Shown piece after piece: positions 10,330 through 21,780 of a stretch of 64,000 bases of DNA. The DNA comes from Sphaerosporella brunnea (Eukaryota; Ascomycota; Pezizomycetes; Pezizales; Pyronemataceae). Each line of letters starts with the position of its first letter. Within the stretch, counting starts at the first letter, position 1. The DNA lies in NCBI GenBank assembly GCA_008704415.1, contig VXIS01000147.1:44441-108440 (forward strand). Reading direction: 5' to 3'. The position numbers were made by a program, and so were the translations under genes. The notes under the pieces were generated by a model. That model saw nothing but the letters and a program-made list of their open reading frames with translations, searched no databases and was not told the origin of the DNA.

Positions 10330-13300
10330 ATGAGTTCAAGCAGAGACAGGCCTAAAGGGTTTGTGTCCAGACCCCGGAACAGATGAGTCTGTACTGACCT
10401 TGCAGCATTTGCCATTTCATCGCTCAGAATCGCAAATGCAAGTTTGGCAGCACCTGCAAATTCTCCCATACTATCGCACCATCATCATCGCGCGGCGGAG
10501 CGGGTGGTTCGAGCGGCCGTGGTGGCGGCTTGCCTCATACTTCACGGCCTCATATTCCACGGCCTCGACCCCGCGACTGGTCGGCACTGCTTTCACAGCA
10601 CGATGCATTGTCTCCGGCCCCACTCACCACTACCATTCAGGGGGGGCTTGATATCGTCGAGGGTGCCGATTCAGATGCCAAACAGGCTTTAATCAGAGAC
10701 CTTGGAAACGAGCATGGCCTCCAGTGGATCGTCAGAGTGTTCGAATCAACTTTCGAGCTGAACCCCGGCAGCTACAATGCAAAATTGGGATTCCATGAGC
10801 ATTGTGTTCCATTCCTGCGTTTGATTTCGCACAATCAGATCCTCACCTCTTTGATAATGGAGAAAGAGGTGGGCACCATCTACAATGTGCTGCACGGCGG
10901 TCCCCGGAGGCGAGGAATTAATTGCTTTGAGAGAATCACTGCAACTCTCAGAGACGCCATGGCCACAGCCGACGATGACCAGCGGACTAAGTGCGAGGCG
11001 GCGATCTTTGCTATTTCCGCTACGCTCTACAACGTGATCAGCCTGAACCAGGACGCGGCGATTCAGAAGGAATACAAAACAATTTGCACCTCGCTCAGCC
11101 AGTGTTTCAGCGAATTTACATCCGACAGACACAGCAGTTTCGCCTTGCGTTCTGCAGCCCGTGACATCCAACGGATCAAGGAGCGGCTTGGTATGGGCGA
11201 GGCCATTCCCAATGCGACCTATCACACCACGGCCACAATCTTCCCAGATGCAGAGTTTCAGCTCGCCCTCGATCCGCCGGGCGACCTCTCGCTCAAAGGC
11301 CCACGCCATGACAACGACCACGCCATGATCGAAAACATTTCTATACTCCCTACCACCAGCGAGATAAAAGCAAATCGTGCCGTCTACCTCCCGCTCAGGA
11401 ACAGGGCTGTTCCGCACCACGAGACGGGTATCCACCGACTTTTGGACACGCAGTTCCGCCTGTTGAGGGAGGACACCAGTGGCCAGTTGCAAGACGCCAT
11501 TTGTGCCCTGGTGGCACGTTGGGAAACCTTGGTCCGCGGAAATGATAAGAACATGAAGCGGAAAATGTTACGACAGATTGATGCGAAGATTAACATCTTC
11601 GACCAGGTCAGGATTGCAGAATTGAGGTTCGATCGGAGGAAGGGTATGGTAATCGATGTGACCTTTGCTCAGCCCAGCCGGGCTTCTGGATTGAAACCCA
11701 AAGAGCGGCTGGAGTGGTGGAAGGAATCTCGAGACCTCCAGGTCGGCAGTCTCGTGGCCTTGGTGGACGACACTAAGGAAACCTCTTTCCTGTTGGTCGC
11801 GGACCGGGAGGTAATAAAACACGGAAACAATGAGACCGGTTACCGACGCCAATACCATCTGATTAAAGACTTGGCCTCCAACCCGGATCGTGCGCTCATC
11901 GCCCTCACGCTGGTCAACCCCACGTCGGAGCTGGATCTGGCCAGAATCACGGCCCTGACACGTCAGTCGTCTGCTGTGTCGGGAGCGGTACTCATAGAGT
12001 TCCCCGGGCTCTTATTCAATTCATTCGAACCGATTCTGAAGTGCCTGCAAGAGCTCCACAAACAACCAAATATGCCGTTCACCGACTGGTTGGCGCCTAG
12101 TACTAACTCGCAATTTACTATACGCGACGGTTTAGTCCAGGTTCCGCCGCCTTTATATATGTCGGAAAAACGGGGTGTTTCTCTGGACCTCTCATGTATT
12201 GCGAAAGATGGGCATCCTTTGCGATTCTCTTTAGAGCAGCCAGCAACTGTGGAAGCGTTGGAGAGACACACTACCCTGGATCGTGGCCAGTGTGAGAGTT
12301 TGATCAGCTGTTTGAGTCGTGAGCTTGCGTTAGTACAAGGTCCTCCAGGAACTGGAAAGTCCTACGTTGGCCTTCAAGTGGTGAAAGTGTTGATGAGAAA
12401 TAGAGACCAGCTCAAGCTTGGGCCGCTAATCTGTGTTTGTGTAAGTATCAGCCTCTCAATGAAGGGAAAGCTAGTTTTGTTAATGACCGAAGTACACCAA
12501 TCACGCATTGGACCAATTCCTTGAGCATCTGCTCGATGCTGGCGTGGACAACGTCATTCGCTTAGGCTCTCGTTCCCAATCGGAGCGGCTGCAAGAGCGT
12601 ACGCTAATAAAAGCCCGCTCTGGCCAAATCAAGACCCGAGTGGAGAAACATAACATCTGGGAGTGCAATCAAGGACTTGATGAAATCCAGACGGAACTGG
12701 AACCATTGCTGGAGCGGAGCTCACGGCCCTTGACATACGCTGACATCGTCTATTACTTGCAGAAAATTTCGCAGACGAAAGGTGACCGGACGCACGATAT
12801 TTTGTTCGCCGGTGCGACAGATGGACCGGGCGGTGGTGTCGATGAGGATGGGTTTCAAGTTGTCGGTCGTAAGACGCGAAAGGATATTCTACAGAGTTGG
12901 ACTAGAGGAAAGAATCCACCTGGACACCAACCGATGGCACAAACGCCGCTCCAATCCCTTCAACAGGTCGATCGCAACCTTTCACAACTACTCCGTAATC
13001 CAGAAGATGTCTGGGGTATGTCCAAGAGAGAACGTCAAACGCTTCGCTCTCATTGGGAAGAGCAGATCCAGGAGTCTAGAAGAATGCAACTGAACCACCT
13101 GTTGGGGAAATTTGAGGGTCAGACTTCTTCGCTTCAGGCACAGTACAAGGAAGGAGACAAGCGTTGCCTGGGCCAAGCCCATGTTATCGGCGTCACAACC
13201 ACTGGTTTGGCAAGCAACTCGGAACTCCTACGCAGTCTCCCGGCAAAGGTGCTGGTGTGCGAAGAAGCCGCTGAAGTCTTAGAGGCTCACCTCATATCGG

Positions 13301-16300
13301 CCATGCTACCCTCTGTGCAGCACGCCATTCTGATCGGAGACCATCTTCAACTCCGCGCCCAGATTTCCAAGTACGAACTGTCAATGGAAAGCGAACAGGG
13401 CAAGAAATACGGTCTGGATGAGTCCCTTTTTGAGCGGCTCGCAAATGAAGAATTCAACGGTGCAAAGATGCCGATCGCTCAGCTCGACGTACAGCGCAGA
13501 ATGCATCCCAGTATAGCGTCACTAGTTCGAGAAACGCTATATCCCCAGCTGCGTGATCACGAAACCACTTACTTGTATCCCGAGGTTATGGGCATGCGGA
13601 GACGGCTCTTTTGGCTGGACCACGAGCATCGCGAAGATTCGAGTGCCCAGGATGGTCACATGCAGACATCCAAGACCAACGAATGGGAGGCTGAGATGGT
13701 AGTTTCTCTAGTGAAACACCTGTCACGTCAAGGGATATACGGTGGCAAGGAAGACATCGCAGTCATCACGCCTTATCTTGGTCAACTGCGGAAATTGAGG
13801 AAGAAATTTCAAACGACGTTCGACTTGGTGATTGGTGATAAAGATATGGACAACATAAAGTTAGATGAGGATGAAGAAGAAGAACAGCCTCCCGTACCCC
13901 AACAGGTGGAGGTTCGACAAGGCCGTTTGATCGACGCGATCAGGCTCGCAACAGTTGACAACTTCCAAGGCGAAGAGGCGAAAATGTGAGGAGACCTGAT
14001 CTACCACGATTAATGGTTTGGCTAACTTCGTATGTACAGCATTGTTGTCTCGCTCGTCCGGAGCAACCCCGAACACAAGTGCGGCTTTCTGAAAACCAGC
14101 AATCGTATCAACGTTTTGCTAAGGTAAACTTCTTGTTCTGTCTAATTTTCGTCACCTGAATTGCTGGGCTAACACTATCCCTAGTCGTGCTCAGCATGGG
14201 ATGTACATTATCGGAGACTCCCAGACCTCCAGTGGTGTACCAATGTGGGGCAAGGTGATTGGGATGCTTGAAAAGAATGACAACATCGGTCCAAATCTGG
14301 AGCTTCAATGCCCCCGGCATCCTACCACACCTCTTCTTGTCTCCAATCCTGAAGACTTCATTCGACTCTCACCCGAGGGAGGTTGCAACGAACGCTGCGG
14401 ACTGCGCCTCAACTGTGGGCATTCTTGTGTGGTCAAATGCCACTCGAATGGCAAGTCCTCCTTGGTTTGGACTCGTTCCGTGCAGTGACTGGAACTAACT
14501 TTTCGTAGCCCTGCATCAAGTGGTTAAATGTCTGGAGGCTTGCATCAAATCCTTCTCACACTGTGACCACCCATGTCCAAAGCGCTGCTGGGAAGACTGT
14601 GGAAACTGCCGCGTCCCTATAACTACTCCCATCACGCTCCCATGTGGACACACGCCGTCGTCTCTAGAATGCCATGTAGGCTCCTTCTGTCATCCACCAT
14701 AAGTCACAGTTACTGACTCGCTGCGTGACAGGAGACTGTCGACCTCACCCAAGTCAAATGTCACCAGATAGTGACACGGCAGCTGCCCTGTGGTCACCAG
14801 GCTAATATTCAATGTTACATTGATTTCAATAAGTATAAGTGTAAAAGCGTGTGCGGTGCTACGCTGCCGTGCGGTCACAATTGCAACCGCATGTGCAAGG
14901 AATGCAGGACGGCGGACGTGGAAAAGCCGGAGGTCATCATTGTGGCCCACGGGGAGTGTCGGAATCCTTGTGGAAGGAACTCTGGGACTTGTAGACATTC
15001 CTGCAAGAAGCTATGTCATGAAGGTAGCGACTGTGGATCGTGTCCGCAGCCGTGTGATGTGAAATGCGTACACTCCCGGTAAGTTCTTTTGAGTCATCCA
15101 CTCTCACTCTTCGAGGCCCTGAAATTAATGTTACCGGTTGGAACAGATGCCCGAATACGTGTTCTGAGCCCTGTGGCTGTTGCGTGGAGCTCTGCTCCTG
15201 GACCTGTCCTCATGGCCGGTGCAACATGCCGTGCGCTGTACCGTGCGACCGACTTCCATGCTCTCTGCGCTGTACAAAAAATCTTGAATGCGGACATCAG
15301 TGCCCCAGCATCTGTGGCGAACGCTGCCCAGGCCGCAAGTTCTGCAAGGAATGTCTCTCCGAGAACGATAAAATTCTGGATCAAGTTGTGGATTTGGTCA
15401 TGTATACCATGTATCGGGACCACGAGGACCTGGATGAGGATCCAATCGTTGTACTTTCTTGTGGCCACTTCTACGCCATGAGCACTCTGGATGGACACAT
15501 GGACCTCAGGAGCGCTTACCAAATCGACGATGCGGGGAAAATTCTGGGCCCGAAACACTTTGAGAGAGCAGAGATGAAGGTGTGTCCGGAGTGTCGCGAG
15601 CCCCTTCGGAACATCCACCGCTACAACCGGGTAGTCAATGGAGCGTTGTTGGACGAGGCCACTAAGCGCTTCATGGCTTACGCTGGAGCTTTACAAACTG
15701 ACCTACAGAACAAGGTCCAGGAGCACGAGCTTAAGCTAGAGGACTTAGCAAATGAGTTTGTGCAGTCCTTATCGGCGGAAAATACTGCATTCACCAGTAA
15801 GACGGGAAAGATTCAGGATTACCAGCGAACGGCTTCCCTTGCGCAGAGAGAGGTGATGAACTTCATCACGCAGGTTTCACAAGCTGAACAGCCGTATGGA
15901 AAAGTTCAAACGTGAGTTTCTCGGCGTCTACCTGGGACCCCAATAAGAAGATTGCTGACGGCGTGGCATAGCATGGTGATCGACGCCCGTCGCCGCCGAA
16001 ACGCCGTAAGTGATTTTGAGCTGGACAACAGCGTGATTCAGCACGGGTTTGAGTTACGCGGCAGAGGGCAACTACTCCGAATCACCTGGGCAGCCCTTTG
16101 GAACTTCAATAACATCTCCACTCGGCTTCCACCCGCCGAGCACAACCAATATTGGACTACCTTTGTCCTTCCACAGCTGCTGAAGGCCAAGGATACGTGT
16201 GTAGAGCTCGTTGTCGACTCTGCAAAGGCCGCAATGATCAGACAGCAGGTTGAGGCCAGGATCTACTTCTCCCAGTTCGTTGCGCTGGAGATGAACCACT

Positions 16301-16772
16301 CACCCATTGGGGCCAACATATCGGCCTCGCAGCGAGAGGGCGTTCTTAACGTCGAGCTAGACAGCCTCAAACAGTGCGAGGACGCGATCAGAGAGAACGC
16401 TTCTGCCCGCTATCTACTTGAGGACATCGCAAAAGCACGGAACCTTCTGCGTGGAAGTACCTTTTACTCTTTCGTTTCCTCTCAGGAGAAGGAGCAAATC
16501 TATGCTGCCATGGCGAACGAGTTCCGAGGTTCTGGTCACTGGTATTACTGTCAGCAGGGTCACCCGGTAGGGCCCCCGTCTGTGCAATGAATTGATGTTT
16601 TTGCTGACATGATGAATAGTTTTCGGTGGGTGAATGTGGTATGCCGATGGAGTTGGCCAAATGTCCGGAGTGTGACTCCCCGGTTGGTGGACAGCACCAT
16701 AACCCGACTGCTGGCGTGAGGCGGGCGGACGACTTCGAGGCACAGTTTGGAAGGATGAATATTGGTCGTTGA
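10330..16772 (+). CDS. ZNFX1-type SF1 RNA helicase with NF-X1 zinc fingers
   Basis: Ten exons: 10330-10358, 10406-12440, 12493-13985, 14040-14123, 14185-14450, 14509-14675, 14732-15078, 15147-15911, 15972-16566, 16620-16772, giving about 1977 aa. Residues 12-31 form a CCCH finger (C-x8-C-x5-C-x3-H; C12, C21, C27, H31). The SF1 helicase core has Walker A GPPGTGKS at 655-662, YTNHALDQ, the Walker B-like CEEAAE at 944-949, GDHLQLRAQI, QRRMHPSI, FQGEEAKIIVVSLVRSN and LLSRAQHGMYIIGD. A Cys-rich NF-X1 array (CGHSC, CGHNCNRMC and similar) spans about 1256-1540. The C-terminus has the ZNFX1-type GHWYYCQQGHP...GECG motif. Relatives (human ZNFX1, fission yeast Hrr1) work in small-RNA and heterochromatin pathways; a similar role here is inferred. 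Intron 14451-14508 uses a GC donor (GCAAGT). The 10330 start is supported by the finger it joins onto. Confidence 0.9.
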
Positions 16773-17589
16773 TTTAGGGGATTTTACAGCCGGGGGAGAG
16801 ATGGGTTAGGGTTCCGGTTTCTATGGGTTTTTTCTTGGTAGATCTTTTGGATATCTCTCATCTCTGAGCCGTTTGAATCGAACGTTGTGTGCTCTTCTGT
16901 GCGATCTCTTGTGCTTCGCGAGCTTTATCTACTGCTCGCAGCCAGCTCGCGCTATACTTACCACCCCGAAAGACCAGCTTTCAAGAAGGAGAGGAAGGGG
17001 CCTCACGCCTCAGCTTTTACCGGCCATGCTCCGTATGTACCTCAAAAAGATCGACTCCGACGAGCGCTGGCTCTGTCTCTCAGGCAAGCGCCAGAGCTGG
17101 AAGAAGCTTCCAAGGAGTGCGATCGGCAGGTTCCACAGATTCGCACCCTTTGGTGCTTCAATAGGCAAAGGTTTGTTGGCAGGATCACTTGATGTCACTC
17201 GATTACGGTTGCGCAAATGAGAGAAGGTGGAGCCAGACCGGTGTTGAGGGATCTTCACGGGCCACTGGCCAACTGAGGATTGTTAAGTGGTTTTGTTTTG
17301 GGTTTTGTTGGGGTCCTCTTTTGGGAAATAAGTCGTGTGCAGCGCATCCCTTCGCTTCCAGACTACGGAGCGTAGAAGATTGTCCCATTTCCAGGCGCCA
17401 ATTGATACGAGGGGCATGGTCCGATATGATACACACGAGGTCCTACGATAGTTCGGCATGCCCACACATTCTAGATTTATCACAGCGTCGTTCCAAGTGT
17501 GGTAGAGAAGCGACTAGGCTGCCCATTTGAGCAGAATTTCTTCGATTAAAAGGCTGCTACAAGCATAACTCGGGCTCATTATGCACAAT
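16773..17589. other. intergenic between convergent genes, nothing firm
   Basis: This lies between the 3' ends of the helicase gene (+) and the KGG gene (-). Open frames at 16870-17220 overlap in all three forward frames, which reflects base composition rather than a gene, and none has a recognisable domain. Confidence 0.4.
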
Positions 17590-18306
17590 TTACTCGTTAT
17601 GACTACCACTTGCTCTTCCCCCCTTCGCCGCGATGTCTCTAACTTCCTCCTTGGGCCTGTCACAGCTAGGTAGCACTCGAACCCCTAAAACCACATACCG
17701 GCTGCCTGAGACTTACCTGTTTGCAAAGTTACCAGGGTTTCCGCTGGCATGGCTTGCCTTTCCACCCTGGGATGCGATCTCTCTCTGCAAATCATAGCCG
17801 TGTCAGTCTCTAGAAAGTCCGCGGCCATAGCTGCTTGAAAGTCATCGCACCTGTCGCTCGGGGTCCATGCTGGCAAAGCCGCCAGAGTGGCTCGACTGGC
17901 CTCCTTTGGATGCGATCTCTCGCACTTCCTCGGTCGGCCGGTTGGCAAAGTTCCCGGGGTTTCCGCTAGCCTTGCTGGCCTTTCCTCCCTTGGAGGCAAT
18001 CGCTCTCTCAATAGTTGTAAACAGTCAGCACTTTGATAATAGAGAAAACGAGCCAGCGAAGCCACGGAAAGTCTGGAGAGGGCCTCGCAAGTCGCGACAA
18101 ACCTGCAGCTCAGGGTCCATGCTAGCGAAGCCGCCTGTGTGGCTGGCCTTTCCTCCCTTCGAGGCAATGGCTTGAACCTCCTCCTTGGGGCGATTGGCGA
18201 AGTTACCGGGGTTGGTAGATTTAAGTCTGGTCTGTAGCGGACGAAGTATGGGTGTGTTCTTGGCAGCGTTGAGGAGACAGCGGGTGCTTCTGGTTGCGAA
18301 TCTCAT
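17590..18306 (-). CDS. KGG-repeat stress protein (Con-10-like), likely mitochondrial
   Basis: Four exons on the minus strand: 18306-18103, 18006-17851, 17784-17717, 17656-17590, giving 164 aa. The protein is built from repeats of the KGG (stress-induced) motif: IASKGGKASHTGGFASMDPE, IASKGGKASKASGNPGNFAN, IASKGGQSSHSGGFASMDPE, IASQGGKASHASGNPGNFAN and IAAKGGRASGSHNE. Family members (fungal Con-10, bacterial GsiB) are small hydrophilic proteins induced by desiccation, stress or sporulation. Unusually, the first ~35 residues (MRFATRSTRC...LQTRLKSTNPG) are rich in Arg, Ser, Thr and Leu with no acidic residue, as in a mitochondrial presequence. Exon breaks fall near repeat edges, suggesting growth by exon duplication. 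Exon 4 depends on an acceptor after GCTGTGACAG. Confidence 0.85.
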
Positions 18307-19579
18307 GGTAATGAAGGAGTTGTAGAGACTTTACGGTGGCTTACTTTCCTGTGAGGAGGAGAGGTTGTTTAGATGTGGCTTTAAGGGGCAAATAGAGCGA
18401 TGTTTGCTTATGTTGCAGTTCCAAGTAACTCGGAGTGTCATAACGTTGAAATTACGTCACATGAAAATCGCGGCCGCCAGTGACGTTGGTGTTACGCAGC
18501 AGTTGCGGTGTTACCAGCCACGCGACGAGGTTAACCTGCGCACGGACATTTTTAAATGCGGATCACTCGTTTTATTTAGCTTTGCTATGGCTTTGCTATC
18601 ATAGTTTGACGTAATCCTGGGTAACTTTACGTATTTAACTGAAATTGTACGGTACGAAAAAATTGTATATCATCTTCTTAGACCACTACGGAAAATCAAG
18701 TGATGGAATGTGATCTCAATCAGCTGCTACACAGTGCATCACTCGGACCTCAAATTTCAATTTGAGTCGTGACAGAATAGGGGAGTCAGCGCATTGAGTT
18801 TCGGAAGGGCGCACCCATGTGGTATGTACATGCCAATGCGATGGACACTCTTGCGTTGGAAGGTATTGTTTGGTTTGCCCGCGATTTGGCCATGTTGTGG
18901 CGACGATATTGCCGCTGGAGGCAGGAATGCGGATGCGTTAGGCGGGTATAACCGCCGAGAAAGAACTTGACAAGCTTGATTAACTCCGGAAGCTATATCA
19001 GCCCCAATATAGCCATGACGTCAGAGGGTTCGCTGCCGAACCCAAACAGGAAATTCACCCGGACCGGCGAAGACAAAACGAGTGGGCAGCGAAAGCAAGT
19101 AGCAGTTGAGTATGACGAAAGCCGAGTTTTTTGTAAAGTGAGGTTGCGCGGTTTCCAGCAGGTATGACGCAGATGGTGCCCTCGTGCCTAGATTCTTCAC
19201 AATCTCTGCATAACGTTACCCCTGTCTAATGGTCACAAGACCATATAGCAGATAAATTACTATCAATTGTGGTGTGAATGTTTCCCTGGTCAGATACCCC
19301 GCATGGTACTATTTAAACAGGAACTGCATCCAGGTTTTTGCATATCAGGTTTTCCCTCCCAGCAAACTGGCCTCAACTCATCCAGTACAATCAGACTCTA
19401 CCCAGAAGTATCAGCCATAATCCATCACTCGAGGAAGACTTTGATATCTGAGCAAGCAGATATATACCACTGTCGATCCCTTGCCTTCAACATCGATTAA
19501 AGGCCCTTTTCAACCATCTTCTGTTGAGAGAGTTTCACAACTTCGCCGATCAAATTCATAGCGACACTCAACAACCAAA
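18307..19579. other. divergent promoter region, no gene seen
   Basis: It separates the minus-strand KGG gene from the plus-strand RNase H gene. The frames at 18967-19167 and 19267-19500 begin at non-ATG codons and match nothing I know. No repeat or RNA gene was recognised. Confidence 0.45.
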
Positions 19580-20161
19580 ATGTCCCGGCTTTTTGATCCA
19601 ATCCGGTGGAATCCACGAAATCCACCAAGCAATCCTAAGGATTGCATCCTAGACTGGACGAATGATGAGCTTTCCTGGCTTGGACTGAGAACCCTTGCAA
19701 TCCACGTTGATGGCGCATGTGTCAACAACGGTTCTTCCACCGCTCGGGCTTCGGCCGGCGTTTGTTTCGGTGAAAACTCCCAGTACAACTGGGCTGGGGT
19801 CCTCGACAGCAACAAGCACCCTCAGACCAACCAATCGGCCGAACTCTTTGCCGCACTACGTGCCCTGCGTATAGTCAAGCTGCACAGAGTTGCAGGACAC
19901 AAAGTGTGGCGCAAGGCCAGGAAAGTCATCATCATCACTGATTCTGCATACGTCGTCAATGGAACAACGAAGTGGATTAATGGGTGGAAGAACAACGGGT
20001 TCATCAATTCCAAGGGGGCTTCGGTTGTGAATGCTAGGAAGTTTAAACAACTGGATGCCCTAATCTCGGAACTCGAATTGGAGGGTGTCGAGGTGTTGTT
20101 TTGGCGTGTCGATCGACAATACAACCAAGATGCCGACAGACTTGCTGCGAGTGTCTTGTAG
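19580..20161 (+). CDS. RNase H domain protein
   Basis: A single-exon gene of 193 aa with ATG at 19580. It has the RNase H fold order: a first strand with the acidic residue in IHVDGACVNNG (D44), the helix in TNQSAELFAALRAL (E88), ITDSAYVVNG (D121), and a last acidic residue in NQDADRLA (D186). The full D-E-D-D set suggests an active nuclease that cuts RNA in RNA-DNA hybrids. There is no N-terminal hybrid-binding domain as in yeast or human RNase H1, and no signal or transit sequence. Small solo RNase H proteins of this kind are multicopy in filamentous ascomycetes. It could be a host gene or a domesticated retroelement domain; no retroelement sequence adjoins it. Confidence 0.85.
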   Translation: MSRLFDPIRWNPRNPPSNPKDCILDWTNDELSWLGLRTLAIHVDGACVNNGSSTARASAGVCFGENSQYNWAGVLDSNKHPQTNQSAELFAALRALRIVKLHRVAGHKVWRKARKVIIITDSAYVVNGTTKWINGWKNNGFINSKGASVVNARKFKQLDALISELELEGVEVLFWRVDRQYNQDADRLAASVL

Positions 20162-20496
20162 AACGTCGGCGTGGTCACCACGAGCAATGCATGCAACTCA
20201 ACGCGCAGGAAGCCAGCCAGCCAGAGGTTGGCCAATCAATGTGCCTTTTTCTTTACAGTCTGCACAGCTTATTTGTCGCATTTCAGGCCTCAGTTCCTCT
20301 ACGGCCGCTTTTTGTTTTTATTTCCTACAACAATACCAATGTTTCATTTAAAACCACCATTCACCACTCATGTCTTTTAGCAATATCTGAATTCATGCGA
20401 TGTTTTCTCAGAGTGGGCGAGTGAGAGTCGATGTTAATGAATGATTATGAAAGAATGAAAAATGATGAACATGGGGGGGTTTTTTTTTTCTGCTAC
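20162..20496. other. intergenic, nothing recognised
   Basis: This is the 3' region of the RNase H gene. A G7 and T10 homopolymer pair lies at 20474-20490, next to the broken transposase fragment. No gene was seen. Confidence 0.4.
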
Positions 20497-21190
20497 TCAA
20501 AGTAAAGTACGATACAAAGTATCCAGCATCTTTTGAGCTCGTGGATGCTTGGAACCATCCGTTCGAAGGTCCGAAATTGTGCACCTTCTTGCCATCGGGA
20601 TATTCTTTTTCAAAGGTGAGCAGCTCATGCTGCTCAAACCACTTTCGAGTAACTTCAAAGCCCGCTGCCACTCTCTCTCTCCACTCCTCAACCAGCCGAA
20701 TTTCCATCTCCGGCCATTGAGCTTGCATCCCGCTTCCAATTCTGACTTCCCTTCTTTGCGTTCCCGATTTTCTTTTCTTGCCGTGACCACTTCCGCAGCT
20801 GACTGCCATTGTAACCAAGAATCTCAGCAGCACGCGAGCGTGAAATAGGAGCTAAGATCGCCTTCCCTGCCAGTGAATGCGTGTTAGCCAGCGAGTCCTG
20901 TTTGACCTTGACACGATTTTGCAAAGACTTACCATTTTCATCGGTATCCCATTCTCTAGCATTCTCGGCAAACTCCAATGCTTCAAGGCGGTTTTCTCTG
21001 TTGGCGGCCTTCCGTTTCTCTGGCAGCTGGAGATCTGGCTCCTCCAGCTCTCGCCGAGAATGATCCCACCACTTTCGCTTCTTCAACTCATCAGGCCGTG
21101 GGTTGACAATCTCAATTCGTGAACTTATCTCTTGGAGCGGTGCGAGAGAGGGAAGCCCCTCTGCATTATTGCCTGGGCTCTCGTGGCAAA
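20497..21190 (-). pseudogene. broken pogo/Tigger-like transposase N-terminus
   Basis: Two minus-strand frames joined by a frameshift near 20750 read ISRSRAAEILGYNGSQLRKW, then AQWPEMEIRLVEEW...TRKWFEQHELLTFEKEYP...FGPSNGWF. This parallels the helix-turn-helix and CENP-B-type DNA-binding region of the intact transposase at 46.6-48.9 kb (VSRWAREE, ARWPELEYRLKLAFL, IFNELYP, FSTGWFVRFL). The catalytic DDE domain is absent. It is a truncated, frameshifted relic from a different element, since the sequences are only distantly alike. A domesticated DNA-binding protein with an unrecognised intron is the alternative. Confidence 0.5.
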
Positions 21191-21780
21191 TGCTTGCGCC
21201 GGCGCGCAGCTATTGATGACGGTTCGGGTCCTTGTCGGGTAGGCCGGGCCCTTGAGTAGACTGGAGGTTCTCTCCGGACCTTCTCACTTTTTTCGTGTAA
21301 CGGAGGATCGCTGGAAGTTTTCTCCAAGCCGGACTCGTGCTCGCTCTTCAATTCGGAGTTATCCTCGCTCAGTTTTTCGCTGTTGCTGTCGCTCTCACTT
21401 GGTTAATGTTCTAGCCACACACAGTCAGATGCAGCATCTTTCAATGGCGAATAAAATTGCTCCACAGGCCGTGACGCGAACGAGGAGGCATTTTGTTTGA
21501 GGGACGCGGGTGAATCCAAAGTAATGGTGACGTGAATTGCTGCCTCCCCGACGCCGCTCCCTCGTGCTCGAATATTCTGATTTCTACGGTAGCTAAGTCA
21601 TCTGAAATCGCCGCTCCCCCAAAGGCACGGAGCGACGGTACATACGTCATATGATGGATCTCATCTCTCCACGGCCACGATGCCAAGCGCGGACACAACT
21701 CTCACCTCAGATCGGGCTCGTCAGGGTCAAAAAATCGACGACAACTCTCTGACGTAACTACGAAGTCTTCTTCATATAAA
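21191..21780. other. upstream region of the SDR gene, no gene seen
   Basis: Short frames on both strands lack domains and consistent codon use. A TATA-like TATAAA lies directly before the SDR start codon, at about 21775-21780. Confidence 0.4.

Noticed and set aside
16800..16820. GGTTAGGGTT, a telomere-like motif
   Set aside because: There is only one TTAGGG unit and no array, so it is not a telomere.
16873..17220. Long overlapping forward frames downstream of the helicase gene
   Set aside because: All three frames are open over the same stretch, which indicates composition bias. The longest starts with TTG and has no domain.
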